Shown here piece after piece: positions 1 through 7,985 of a stretch of DNA of 64,000 nucleotides. Every line of letters starts with the position of its first letter. Position 1 is the first letter of the stretch. This DNA comes from Streptomyces cinnamoneus. GTDB taxonomy: Bacteria > Actinomycetota > Actinomycetes > Streptomycetales > Streptomycetaceae. The stretch is from contig NZ_PKFQ01000002.1 in assembly GCF_002939475.1 (NCBI RefSeq), forward strand, positions 62,001-126,000, read 5' to 3'. Below the pieces are notes generated by a model. The model was given only the letters and a program-made list of their open reading frames with translations, was not told the DNA's origin and made no database searches. Both the position numbers and the translations under genes were made by a program.

Positions 1-1250
1 CCGACCACGATGATCATGTCCTTGAGCCGGTCGGCGACGGTCAGGAAGCCCTCGTCGTCCAGGAACCCGATGTCACCGGTGTGCAGCCAGCCGTCGCGCA
101 GCACCTCGGCGGTCAGCTCGGGCTGCTTCCAGTAGCCCTGCATGAGGGAGCGGGAGCGTACGCATATCTCCCCGCGCTCCCCGGTGGGCAGCGGCCGGCC
201 CGCCTCGTCGCGGATGCTCACCTCGACGCCGGGCAGCGCCGTTCCCGCGGACCGTAGCCGCTCGGGGTGCTTCAGGTCGTGCGCGTCCGCCGGGAGCACG
301 CTGATGCCGCCGGCCTCGCTCTGACCGTAGAACTGCACCAGCACGGGACCGAAGCGCCGCACCGCGTCGGCGATCCGTGCCGGGGAGGCCTGGCAGCCGC
401 CGTACATCAGGCCGCGCAGGCTTGAGGTGTCGGTGGTCGCCGCGTCCGGGTGGTCCAGCAGCTGGTACAGGAGCGGGGGCAGCAGGAACACGTCGGTGAT
501 GCGCTCGCGCTCGATGGCGGCCAGCACCGCGCCGGGCTCGAACTCGTCGAGGAGCACCACGGTGCCACCGCCCCGGAGGGTGCTGTCGGCGAACATGCCG
601 GAGGCGTGGGCGATGGTCGTGCAGACCAGCTGCCGGCGTTCGTGGCTCAGCGGCTTCTCCGCGCCCATCCGCTGGAAGGCGCTCATCTGGCCGAAGGACA
701 TGCAGATGCCCTTGGGACGGCCGGTGGTGCCGCCGGTGTGGCGGATGCTCCAGATGTCGTCCGGCTCGCCCCGGGCCGGCAGCGGCTCGTCCGGGTACCC
801 GGCGGCCGCCTCCAGCAGATCGGTCCCCTCCTTCGCGGGGCCGAGCACCAGCACCTTGTCCACGGCGGTGGCCGCGGTCACCTCGGCGGCCCGGTCGGCG
901 CAGCGCGGGTCGACGATCAGGGCGCGCGTCTCGACGTCGTGGACGATGGCGGCCTGTGCCTCGGCGGACAGCTTGCCGTAGAGGTGGTTGACCCGGCAGC
1001 CGATCAGGTTGGCGGCGTAGCGGGCCGCGATGATCTCCGGCAGGTTGCCGCTCAGCAGGGTGACGCCGTCGCCCCGGCCGAGTCCCTCGCCCTCCAGGGC
1101 ACGGGCGAGACGGTGGACGAGCGCGCGGAACTCACCCGCGGTGATGCGCCGGTCCTGATGGACTAACACCTCGCGCTCCGGGAAGGCGGCGAAGGCGTTG
1201 AGGGTGTCTTCCACGGGGTGGACGAAGGCGGTCGTGGCGGTGGCTTGCAT
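1..1250 (-). CDS. AMP-dependent acyl-CoA synthetase/ligase (partial, 3' end outside window)
   Basis: This is an ANL-superfamily enzyme that would activate a carboxylic acid to an acyl-adenylate and then an acyl-CoA. The phosphate-binding motif (HTGGTTGRPKG) lies near residue 170, and the later core motifs YGQSE and the adenylate-binding TGDIGF are visible before the reading frame runs off the left edge, so the mobile C-terminal domain is missing. The start is ATG at 1248-1250. Leu29 is encoded by TTA (complement of 1164-1166), so translation should need the bldA tRNA and be tied to development. The substrate cannot be told; a fatty or aryl acid is likely. It has no clear operon partner inside the window. 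Confidence 0.9.
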   Translation of the reverse strand, partial: MQATATTAFVHPVEDTLNAFAAFPEREVLVHQDRRITAGEFRALVHRLARALEGEGLGRGDGVTLLSGNLPEIIAARYAANLIGCRVNHLYGKLSAEAQAAIVHDVETRALIVDPRCADRAAEVTAATAVDKVLVLGPAKEGTDLLEAAAGYPDEPLPARGEPDDIWSIRHTGGTTGRPKGICMSFGQMSAFQRMGAEKPLSHERRQLVCTTIAHASGMFADSTLRGGGTVVLLDEFEPGAVLAAIERERITDVFLLPPLLYQLLDHPDAATTDTSSLRGLMYGGCQASPARIADAVRRFGPVLVQFYGQSEAGGISVLPADAHDLKHPERLRSAGTALPGVEVSIRDEAGRPLPTGERGEICVRSRSLMQGYWKQPELTAEVLRDGWLHTGDIGFLDDEGFLTVADRLKDMIIVV

Positions 1251-1343
1251 GGAGCGGTTCCTCCGGTGTCGGCATATGGTTACCTGAGGCAAGCATATGG
1301 AAGGAGTCGTTCCCGAATCAAAGGCGCCGCCGGTGCCGAGCCG

Positions 1344-2024
1344 TCAGGTCAGCAGCCGCGCCGCGACCTTGAGGTCGGACACCAGGCCCGCGTACGCGGC
1401 GGCGCGCCCCGCGTCGTCGGCGCGCAGCACGGCCGAGGGGTGAATGGTCGCCACGAGCGCGGTCCCGGGGGACTCCTGCCCGTCGACGGGCGGCATCGGC
1501 AGCGCGGCGCCCCGCTTCTCCGCCACCCGGAACGACGAGCCGAACAGCGCCTTGCCGGCCGTGGCGCCGAGCGTGACGACCACCTCGGGGCCGACCAGCC
1601 GCAGCTCCGCCGCCAGCCACGGCTTGCAGGCGCTGATCTCGCGCAGGTTCGGCGCCTTGTGGATCCGGCGCTTGCCGCGCGGGGACGGCTCGAACTTGAA
1701 GTGCTTGACGGCGTTGGTGACGTACGTGAGCGCGGGATCGATGCCGGCCTCGTCGACCGCCCGCATCAGCACACCCCCCGCCGGCCCGACGAACGGCCGC
1801 CCCTGCCGGTCCTCCTGATCGCCCGGCTGTTCACCGAGGAGCACCACGCGCGCCGACGCGTCGCCCGAGCCGAAGACGGTCTGGCCGGCGGCGCGGTGGA
1901 GCGGGCAGCCCCGGCAGCCCGCGGCCGCCTCCCGCAGCGCGCGCAGGTCGCCGCCCGCCGGGACGAAGGGACCCGCGTCGTACGGCTCTGGCTCCGCCCC
2001 GTCCGCCTGGCCTGCTCGTGCCAT
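1344..2024 (-). CDS. udgX: UdgX-type uracil-DNA glycosylase
   Basis: This is a uracil-DNA glycosylase-superfamily protein of about 226 residues. It carries the UdgX signatures: GEQPGDQED at the active site, the KRRIH loop, and a C-terminal HPS motif. Three cysteines near the N-terminus (CRGC and one more downstream) match the Fe-S ligands of family 4-like enzymes. In Mycobacterium smegmatis UdgX the histidine of KRRIH attacks the sugar after uracil excision and leaves the protein covalently bound to DNA; that chemistry is inferred here from the intact motif. ATG at 2022-2024 is chosen because a GGAGG lies just upstream; an in-frame GTG at 2061-2063 would add 13 residues. It stands alone next to a tRNA gene. 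Confidence 0.9.
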   Translation of the reverse strand: MARAGQADGAEPEPYDAGPFVPAGGDLRALREAAAGCRGCPLHRAAGQTVFGSGDASARVVLLGEQPGDQEDRQGRPFVGPAGGVLMRAVDEAGIDPALTYVTNAVKHFKFEPSPRGKRRIHKAPNLREISACKPWLAAELRLVGPEVVVTLGATAGKALFGSSFRVAEKRGAALPMPPVDGQESPGTALVATIHPSAVLRADDAGRAAAYAGLVSDLKVAARLLT

Positions 2025-2095
2025 GACTCCTCCAGGACGTGCCTCGGGGGGACCGCTGATCACCCCCGAGCGTACGACGCACTCCTCTGATCAGG

Positions 2096-2101
2096 TAGTA
2101 T
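2096..2101 (+). promoter_or_regulatory. Probable -10 element of tRNA-Lys
   Basis: TAGTAT ends 7 bases before the mature 5' end of the tRNA and fits a -10 box. No convincing -35 box is seen at the right distance. Confidence 0.35.
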
Positions 2102-2108
2102 TTCCCCC

Positions 2109-2182
2109 GCGCCGCTAGCTCAGTTGGTCAGAGCGGCTGACTCTTAATCAGCAGGTCCGGGGTTCGAGTCCCTGGTGGCGCA
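2109..2182 (+). tRNA. tRNA-Lys (anticodon CTT)
   Basis: A complete cloverleaf can be drawn. The 7-bp acceptor stem pairs GCGCCGC with GTGGCGC, with discriminator A at 2182. The D-arm contains AGCTCAGTTGGT. The anticodon stem GCTGA/TCAGC holds the loop CTCTTAA, and the anticodon CTT (2143-2145) reads AAG codons. The T-arm contains GGTTCGAGTCC. The CCA end is not encoded. A strong hairpin follows at 2191-2222. Confidence 0.96.
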
Positions 2183-2190
2183 CGGCAGAA

Positions 2191-2222
2191 CGAGGGCCCT
2201 CACCGACCGGTGGGGGCCCTCG
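2191..2222 (+). terminator. Hairpin terminator after tRNA-Lys
   Basis: CGAGGGCCC (2191-2199) pairs with GGGCCCTCG (2214-2222), a T-G wobble continues the helix, and CACC/GGTG close on a 4-base loop, giving about 14 bp of stem. It sits directly downstream of the tRNA. It lacks a T-tract, as is common in Streptomyces. Confidence 0.7.
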
Positions 2223-2300
2223 GCGCATGTCCCCGCCGGGCGCGCGGCCACCGGCACCCGCCCCGACAATCGCACCAGGACCACCCAGAGAGGCCCCTCC

Positions 2301-3686
2301 ATGTCCCTCCCCGGCCCCGGCAGCCGCCGGACCGCACCCGAGGCCCCCGGCGCCGTCACGGACACGCTGGTCGTCGGCGCGGGCATGGCCGGCCTGTACG
2401 CGGCCCGCGAACTGCACCGCGCCGGCCGCGACGTCGTCGTGCTGGAGGTCAGGGACCGCGTCGGCGGACGGGTGTGGAGCGACCGGTGGGAAGGCGGGAC
2501 CATCGACCTCGGCGCGTCGTGGATCCACGGCGTCGAGGGCAACCCGGTCGCGGACCTGGCCCGCGAGGCCGGCGCCGGCACGCTCGTCAACAACGCCGGC
2601 ACCCTGGACTACGGCGTCCGCGCCGGAGCCGTCCACTACGGCGCCGACGGCCGCCGCCTGACCCCCGCCGAGTGCCGCGAGCGGCAGCGCGACCACGAGG
2701 CCGTCAGCGCCGGGCTGTTCGCGCTGGCCCGCACCGCGGACCCGGACGAGTCCCTGGCGAGCGGCCTGCGACGGGCCCTGGCCGACAGCGGCCTGACTCC
2801 CGCCCGGGCGCTGCGCGTCCTCCACGCACGCTGCCGCATGGCCGAGGACGACTGGGGCGCCGGCGCCGAAGAGCTGTGCCTTTCCGGGCTGGTGACCGGC
2901 CAGGACCACGAGGGTGACGAGGTCGTCTTCCCCGACGGCTACGGCCAGCTGACCCGTCATCTCGCCACGGGCCTGGACGTGCGCCTCGGCCACCGGGTCA
3001 CCCGCGTCGAGCACGGCGACGGCGGCGTCACCGTCCACATCGACGGGCAGGGCGTCCTCACCGCCCGCCGCGCCCTGATCACCCTCCCCCTGGGCGTGCT
3101 CAAGGAGGGGTCCGTCACCTTCGACCCGGCTCTCCCCGAGCCCAAGCTGCGCGCCGTCGAGCGCCTCGGCATGGGCCTGTACGACAAGCTCTTCCTGCGC
3201 TTCCCGCGCCCCTTCTGGGACGAGAGCGAGGTCATCGGCCAGGAGGGCACCCCGCACGGCGCCTTCGCCAACTGGTACGACCTGCGGCACGTCGTCGGCG
3301 CGCCCGTGCTCCTCGCCCTCAACGGCGGGCCCGTCGCCCGCCGTCTCCAGGACCTCGACGACACCGCCGTCGTCCGCGCCGCCCTGAACTGCCTGCGCGG
3401 CCTCTACGGCGAGCGCGTCGAGGAGCCGTCGGCCCACCGTGTCACGCGCTGGGGCACCGACCCGTACGCCCGCGGCGCCTACTCCTACCCCGCCGTCGGC
3501 TCCCTGCCCGGGGACCACGACGCCCTGGCCGCCCCGGTCGGCGGCCGCCTCCACTTCGCGGGCGAGGCCACCAGCGCCGACCACAGCAGCACCGTCCACG
3601 GCGCCGTGCTCTCCGGCCTCCGCGAGGCACGGCGCATCCTCGGGACGGACGGAGGGACCGGCGGGAGCGCCGATACGGCGAGATAG
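2301..3686 (+). CDS. Flavin monoamine oxidase family protein
   Basis: A 461-residue FAD-dependent amine oxidase. The N-terminal dinucleotide-binding motif VVGAGMAGLYAA is followed by the GG-doublet DRVGGRVWS, and the C-terminal FAD motif LHFAGEATS is present, so the fold is complete. It would oxidise an amine to an imine with FAD and O2; the substrate is unknown. ATG at 2301 has AGAGAGG upstream, and the frame aligns with the family from about residue 20. It lies upstream of a P450 on the same strand, separated by 147 bases rich in inverted repeats, so the two may or may not be one unit. No signal peptide is visible, so it is cytoplasmic. Confidence 0.88.
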   Translation: MSLPGPGSRRTAPEAPGAVTDTLVVGAGMAGLYAARELHRAGRDVVVLEVRDRVGGRVWSDRWEGGTIDLGASWIHGVEGNPVADLAREAGAGTLVNNAGTLDYGVRAGAVHYGADGRRLTPAECRERQRDHEAVSAGLFALARTADPDESLASGLRRALADSGLTPARALRVLHARCRMAEDDWGAGAEELCLSGLVTGQDHEGDEVVFPDGYGQLTRHLATGLDVRLGHRVTRVEHGDGGVTVHIDGQGVLTARRALITLPLGVLKEGSVTFDPALPEPKLRAVERLGMGLYDKLFLRFPRPFWDESEVIGQEGTPHGAFANWYDLRHVVGAPVLLALNGGPVARRLQDLDDTAVVRAALNCLRGLYGERVEEPSAHRVTRWGTDPYARGAYSYPAVGSLPGDHDALAAPVGGRLHFAGEATSADHSSTVHGAVLSGLREARRILGTDGGTGGSADTAR

Positions 3687-3743
3687 CGCCAAATGGCGAA
3701 ATATCGCCTCACACATGCGAGTGGATTTCCCCTCCGAGGGGAA
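3687..3743 (+). promoter_or_regulatory. Cluster of inverted repeats upstream of P450
   Basis: Three perfect inverted repeats lie in 57 bases. CGCCA-AA-TGGCG spans 3687-3698, GGCGA-AATA-TCGCC spans 3695-3708 and shares an arm with the first, and TTCCCCT-CCG-AGGGGAA spans 3727-3743. The shared-arm arrangement looks like an operator for a dimeric repressor. The third could be a terminator of the amine oxidase gene or a second operator. Confidence 0.45.
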
Positions 3744-3833
3744 CGCGTCCCTGATCGCCGGGATAGCCATCACGTACGGCCCTTCCCGCCCCGCACCCGC
3801 CGAGGGCTCCGGCACCAGACAGGGAGCGACCGC

Positions 3834-5087
3834 ATGACCAGCACGTCCCCGAAGCCTTCACCGGCAGCGGAACCCTGCCCCGCCCGCCCCGCGGACGACG
3901 GGACCGTCCACGACTGGCCCGTCGACCACCTCCCGGCCCTCGAGTTCGACCCGCTCCTGCACCGGCTGCTGAAGGACGAGCCCGTAGCCCGCATCCGGAT
4001 GCGCTTCGGCGAGGGGCACGCCTGGCTCGTCACCCGGTACGAGGACGTCAAGCTGGTGGCCGCGGACCCGCGCCTCAGCCGCGCCCTGACGGTGAACCGC
4101 CCGGTCACCAGCATGACCCCGCACGTCGTGGCGCCCGCGGGCGGCATCGGCCGCACCGACCCGCCCGACCACACCCGGCTGCGGCGCCTGGTCGCCCAGA
4201 CCTTCGGGCGCAAGAGGGTGGCGGCCCTGCGGTCCAGGGCCCAGGAACTCGCCGAGCAGATGACGGACCGGATGGCGCAGCAGGGGCCGCCGGCCGACCT
4301 GGCGGAGTGCCTGACCGGGCCGTTCCCCGCCCAGCTCATCGGCGACCTGCTCGGGGTCCCGGAGCGCGACCTGGACCGGCTGCAGAGCTGGCGCGGCGTC
4401 ATCCTCTCCAGCAACCACTCCCAGGAGGAGAGCGAGGCGGTCAAGCGCGAGATCGCCGGCTACTTCCGCGAGCTGGCCCGGCACCGCGCCGACCACCCCG
4501 ACGACGACCTGTACAGTGCGCTGGTCGCGGCCCAGGTGGAGGGCGAGCTGAGTCTGCCCGAACTGGTCTCGCTCGCCGTGATGCTCGTCCTCAACGGCAT
4601 GGACGCCGTGCGGAACCAGGTGTCCAACATGGTCTACGCCCTGCTGACCCACCCCGACCAGCTGGCCCGGCTGCGCGCCCACCCCTCGCTGCTGCCCCAG
4701 GCGGTGGAGGAGCTGCTGCGCTACATCCCCCACCGCAACGGCGTGGGCCTGCCGCGCATCGCCACCGAGGACCTCAAGGTCGGCGAGACGACGATCCGCA
4801 GCGGCGAGGTGGTGTACGTGTCGTACCTCGCGGCGAACCGGGACTTCACGGTCTTCAAGGACCCCGACCGGCTCGACCTCGGCCGGGACGAGGCGCCCAA
4901 CCTGTCGTTCGGCCACGGCGCGCACTACTGCGTGGGCGCGTTGCTGACCAGGATGGAGGCGGAAGTCATGCTCTCGACGCTGCTGAACCGTTTCCCGGGA
5001 CTGCGACTGGCCGTCGGCGAGGAGGAGATGCGGTGGCGGCGCGGCTCGATCAACCGCGGCCCGGAGGCGCTGCCGGTGACCTGGTGA
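3834..5087 (+). CDS. Cytochrome P450 with an I-helix Ala in place of the conserved Thr
   Basis: A 417-residue soluble class I bacterial P450. The heme-binding loop FGHGAHYC places the axial ligand at Cys366, and the ExxR motif is EELLR. The I-helix oxygen-activation motif, usually (A/G)Gx(D/E)T, reads NGMDA with Ala258 where Thr is expected. Such replacements are known in a few P450s with altered proton delivery or non-hydroxylating chemistry, for example P450eryF. ATG at 3834 is chosen because upstream sequence is low-complexity and an AGGGAG lies 10 bases before it. Redox partners are not encoded nearby. The subfamily was not assigned. Confidence 0.93.
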   Translation: MTSTSPKPSPAAEPCPARPADDGTVHDWPVDHLPALEFDPLLHRLLKDEPVARIRMRFGEGHAWLVTRYEDVKLVAADPRLSRALTVNRPVTSMTPHVVAPAGGIGRTDPPDHTRLRRLVAQTFGRKRVAALRSRAQELAEQMTDRMAQQGPPADLAECLTGPFPAQLIGDLLGVPERDLDRLQSWRGVILSSNHSQEESEAVKREIAGYFRELARHRADHPDDDLYSALVAAQVEGELSLPELVSLAVMLVLNGMDAVRNQVSNMVYALLTHPDQLARLRAHPSLLPQAVEELLRYIPHRNGVGLPRIATEDLKVGETTIRSGEVVYVSYLAANRDFTVFKDPDRLDLGRDEAPNLSFGHGAHYCVGALLTRMEAEVMLSTLLNRFPGLRLAVGEEEMRWRRGSINRGPEALPVTW

Positions 5088-5104
5088 CCGCCCGTAAGGG
5101 GCGG
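5088..5104 (+). terminator. Hairpin terminator after P450
   Basis: CCGCCC (5088-5093) pairs with GGGCGG (5099-5104) directly after the P450 stop codon. Confidence 0.45.
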
Positions 5105-5183
5105 GGCGGGCGCGCGTTTGCCTGTACACGGTCATTCCCCCTAAGGTCCTCCCCGTTTAGTAATTGATCTTGGGGGAAATTCC

Positions 5184-5885
5184 ATGTCCGCTCAACCGTC
5201 CGCGCCCGGCAAGGGCATAGGGGCGAAGACCGTCGTCAGCTGGGTCGTTTCCATCGTCTGCAACGTCGCCCTGCCGATTGTCACCTACAACCAATTGACC
5301 GCGGCCGGCTGGAGCGAATTCTCCGCGCTCGCGGTCTCCGGTGTCTGGCCCGTCGTCGACACGGTCGTCTATCTGATCTGGCACCGCCGCGTCGACGAAT
5401 TCGCCATCGTGACCATGATCTTCATGGCCCTCACCCTGGTGGTCACCGCCGTCGGACCGCACTCGACGAGGCTGCTGCTGGTCAAGGACTCGGCCGTCAC
5501 GGGCCTGTTCGGCGTGGTCTGCCTCGTCAGCCTCGCCGCACCGCGCCCCCTGATGTTCTACCTGGGCCGCAAGTTCGGCACCGACGGCACCAAGGAGGGC
5601 GTCGCGCACTGGAACGGGCTGTGGCAGCACGAGCTCTTCCGCCGCTCGCTCACCGTCATCACCCTCGGCTGGGGCGTCGGCTACGTGGCGGAGGCGGTCG
5701 TCCGCGTCGGTCTCTCCTACGCCCTGGCCACCGACGGCATGGTCACCGTGAACTCCGTGCTGAGCTACGGCGTCCCGGCCGTCCTGATCGCCTGGACCAT
5801 CAGCTACTCCAAGCGCACCCGCGCCCGGGGCGCCCAGGCCCGCGCCGAGGCCGAAGCCGCGACCGCGGCGGCCACCGCGGCCTAG
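5184..5885 (+). CDS. VC0807-family integral membrane protein
   Basis: A 233-residue multi-spanning membrane protein. Hydrophobic segments are visible around residues 18-40, 48-65, 72-92, 100-120, 155-180 and 185-205, ending in a charged, Ala/Glu/Arg-rich tail. The layout and motifs such as WPVVDTVVYLIWHRR match the VC0807 family, whose function is unknown. The start ATG at 5184 follows TTGGGGGAAATTCC, a weak ribosome site. It stands alone, with a terminator-like hairpin upstream and an inverted-repeat cluster downstream. Confidence 0.8.
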   Translation: MSAQPSAPGKGIGAKTVVSWVVSIVCNVALPIVTYNQLTAAGWSEFSALAVSGVWPVVDTVVYLIWHRRVDEFAIVTMIFMALTLVVTAVGPHSTRLLLVKDSAVTGLFGVVCLVSLAAPRPLMFYLGRKFGTDGTKEGVAHWNGLWQHELFRRSLTVITLGWGVGYVAEAVVRVGLSYALATDGMVTVNSVLSYGVPAVLIAWTISYSKRTRARGAQARAEAEAATAAATAA

Positions 5886-5939
5886 TCCGCGCGACCCGGT
5901 CCGGGAACCACCGTCCCGGTCCGGGGCCGCCAGCCGGCG

Positions 5940-6007
5940 GGGCGCCCTGCCCGCGCAGGAACCGCCGCGGCTTCCGCAGGGGCCGCGGCACGGAAGGCAG
6001 GGCGCCC
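5940..6007. terminator. Bidirectional inverted-repeat terminator region
   Basis: GGGCGCCCTGCC (5940-5951) and GGCAGGGCGCCC (5996-6007) form a perfect 12-bp inverted repeat, with nested CTTCCG/CGGAAG and CCGCGG arms. A further copy of GGCGCCCTGCCCG follows near 6014. It lies between the convergent VC0807-like gene and the broken gene on the minus strand, as expected of a shared terminator. Confidence 0.55.
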
Positions 6008-6062
6008 ACTGCCGGCGCCCTGCCCGGAGACCGAGTCGGTGATGGTCGGCACGGCCCCCTGC

Positions 6063-6321
6063 TCATTCCTGCTCCCGGTCTCCGAACCGGGCAGCCGAGT
6101 TCCCGTTCCCGCCTCTCCCGTCGTGCGAGGCGTGGGACGGGGCGTTGGTGTACTTCGAGATGGTGACGAGGTTGTCCGCGAGTCCCGCTGTTTCCGGGTT
6201 GCTCTTCAGCCCCTGAATCGTTTCCTTGAGGCGCTCGCGGCCGCGTCAATGGCGTTCGGGACGGGGACAGGGCAGCTCCCGCGAGGGTGAGAGCGGTAAG
6301 TGCGCGCTTGGCGTTGTTCAT
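6063..6321 (-). pseudogene. Broken small secreted protein
   Basis: Minus-strand ATG at 6319-6321 begins a signal-peptide-like sequence (MNNAKRALTALTLAGAAL). The continuation is only sensible after two frame changes: VPNAIDAAA in a second frame, then ERLKETIQGLKSNPETAGL and a Gly/Asn-rich tail in a third, ending at TGA 6063-6065. This looks like a small exported protein of about 85 residues interrupted by two single-base indels, or by sequencing errors. The family is not recognised and no strong ribosome site is seen. Confidence 0.4.
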
Positions 6322-6369
6322 ATGGTGTCAGCGCCGATGGGTCGACTGGGTTACGTGGGGCGGTGTGCT

Positions 6370-6756
6370 GTGAGTGGCAACTGGTCCACCAGTACTCGCC
6401 ATGCGGAACTCCCGCGCAACTGGCCGCGCATCCGGGCCGCCGTCCTGCTGCGGGACGCGCACCTGTGTCGGTGGGTCCGTTACGACACGGGGCTGCCGTG
6501 TTTCGAGGAGGCCACCGAGGTGGACCACCACTTCGACCCGGACGGTCACCGGCTAGAGGCGCTGTGGTCGCTGTGCCAGGGGCACCACGCCTGTAAGACG
6601 GCACAGGAAGCGGCAGCCGGCCGGAGGCGGGCGCGTGAAACCCGAGAGGTGCCCCGAGTCGCAGGCCTCACTCTGGGGCGCTGTAAGCCCCCTGGGCCTG
6701 CGCGAAGCTCCGGGAGGCTTCCCCTGTCTCACTTGCCTCAGCCATCAAGCGAGTGA
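6370..6756 (+). CDS. HNH endonuclease of phage type, possibly a remnant
   Basis: About 128 residues from a GTG at 6370; upstream in-frame ATGs exist, so the start is uncertain. The HNH features are visible: a CRW...C pair early on, EVDHH for the DH pair, and LCQGHHACK for the C-terminal Cys/His part. The same small protein type (STRxxxLPxxWPxxRxxxLxRD) commonly occurs in phages and integrative elements near packaging genes. Here no phage neighbour remains. The tail after residue about 85 is Arg/Pro-rich and unlike the family, suggesting erosion. Nuclease activity is an inference. Confidence 0.5.
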   Translation: MSGNWSTSTRHAELPRNWPRIRAAVLLRDAHLCRWVRYDTGLPCFEEATEVDHHFDPDGHRLEALWSLCQGHHACKTAQEAAAGRRRARETREVPRVAGLTLGRCKPPGPARSSGRLPLSHLPQPSSE

Positions 6757-6910
6757 GCGGGAAACCGGGGCGATGAGCCCAGTGAGGCGTCGGAACATGG
6801 GCCATGGGCCGTGGTGGCACCTGGGCGTACCAGAGGCCGCTGGCATCCACGGCAGATGTGTTCCGTCCCGACGCTCCGTGACCGCTCGTCGGCACAGTCG
6901 TTGCCTGTGC

Positions 6911-7189
6911 ATGACCAACACATTCCGTCGTGTTATCGGCACGGCCGCCATGACCGGTGCCTGTGCGCTCGCCGCAGCCGCCCCGGCATCGGCGAACTTC
7001 ATCGGGGACAACATGGCCCTTGCCCAGATCGCCTCCCAGCAGACGGGCGTGAACAGCGGCAACCAGCAGTCGACTTCGAATCACGGCAGCAACAATGGCA
7101 ACACTGCCCAGCAGGGCGTCTCCGACAACCAGGATGTTGACGTCATCAAGAACATTGCCGGCTTTAACAACCCGGTCGCCATCTTCTGA
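6911..7189 (+). CDS. Small Asn/Gln/Gly/Ser-rich secreted protein
   Basis: A 92-residue protein with a clear signal peptide (hydrophobic segment about 11-28, ending ASA). The mature part contains Gln- and Asn-rich stretches such as SQQTGVNSGNQQSTSN and SNNGNTAQQG, followed by an aliphatic end. The composition resembles surface-active or amyloid-like small proteins of streptomycetes, but no chaplin or rodlin motif is present. The function is unknown. The start ATG at 6911 has no strong ribosome site; it is chosen for the signal peptide. A hairpin follows the stop. Confidence 0.6.
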   Translation: MTNTFRRVIGTAAMTGACALAAAAPASANFIGDNMALAQIASQQTGVNSGNQQSTSNHGSNNGNTAQQGVSDNQDVDVIKNIAGFNNPVAIF

Positions 7190-7209
7190 GCCGGACAGCT
7201 CCATCACCT

Positions 7210-7252
7210 GGCCCCCGCGGCCGACCCCCTTCGGGCCGGCGGCGGGGGGCCG
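7210..7252 (+). terminator. Hairpin terminator after the small secreted protein
   Basis: A C-rich arm beginning GGCCCCC and a G-rich arm ending GGGGGGCC form an imperfect long stem around a CCCCTTC loop, about 20 bases after the stop. Confidence 0.55.
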
Positions 7253-7353
7253 TTGTGCGTTCGCCACTCGTGACCCGGACGGCTCGCTCATGTGCCCGCA
7301 GTGACGAATAGCCGGCCCGGTGCGGACCGTGCAGCAAGGCAGCTGTTGTACGT

Positions 7354-7389
7354 ACCTTCTTTCCCTACCCGTATATAAGGAAAGAAGGT
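7354..7389. repeat. 11-bp perfect inverted repeat with AT-rich loop
   Basis: ACCTTCTTTCC (7354-7364) and GGAAAGAAGGT (7379-7389) are exact inverted copies flanking a 14-base loop containing GTATATAA. It is purine/pyrimidine-biased and AT-rich against the local background. It could be a terminator, an operator or a mobile-element end. No gene can be assigned to it. Confidence 0.6.
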
Positions 7390-7599
7390 GCCCGCAGCGG
7401 CTCTTCTGCTGCCGCTGCTGGCGTTGTACCCCGCCCGAACTCAAGCCCTCCGCCGGATGAGCACGCCGGCCCGGCTGAGCCGCTGCGTTCCCCTTCTGTG
7501 CTCACTCGCCAACGCGACTCAGACCAGGGAGAATTACTGGAGCCTGCGCATTTTCGAGACCGACCCCGAGAGTCGGCCGAAGCCGCGATTCAGCAGTGA

Positions 7600-7962
7600 C
7601 ACGGTGGGGCGGTTCCGGTCGGCCGGATGGCGGGCAACCGCCCGGAGTCGCTGAGCCCGTCATCGACGTCCACAAGGGCACGCAGCCGACCGAGGCACGG
7701 TTCTAGGCGCTCTATGCCCTTCACCCGTCCTGGGGCACGAGCAACAGGTCGGCCCGACGACCACGATGAGCTCGGACCCGAGGCCACGGCCGACGACGTC
7801 GCCGCCGTCGAAACCTGCGACTTCCCCGGGCTGGTCACCTACAACGAAACCCAGGGCTTCACACTCGTCCACGACGTTCAGCGCACGCACACGCGCGTCT
7901 ACCTCATGGCCCGCCGGGCCGAGGCCGTCACCGATCTGGCCGAGAGGCTTCGCGCGCTGTAA
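7600..7962 (+). pseudogene. Degraded hypothetical gene
   Basis: A protein-like C-terminus (DELGPEATADDVAAVETCDF and on to LAERLRAL, stop at 7962) has an open frame, but its natural upstream part lies in another frame. That part reads VIDVHKGTQPTEARF, then an in-frame TAG at 7704-7706, then ALYALHPSWGTSN. The best reading is a gene broken by a nonsense codon and a frameshift. The family is not recognised. The rest of 7190-8000 holds only the terminator and inverted repeat listed separately. Confidence 0.35.
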
Positions 7963-7985
7963 GGCGGGGTCGTGAGGCCGAGGAA

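Noticed and set aside
6911..7189. Chaplin or rodlin identity
   Set aside because: It lacks the chaplin Cys pair and hydrophobic core motif, and the rodlin signature; only size, export and NQ-richness agree.
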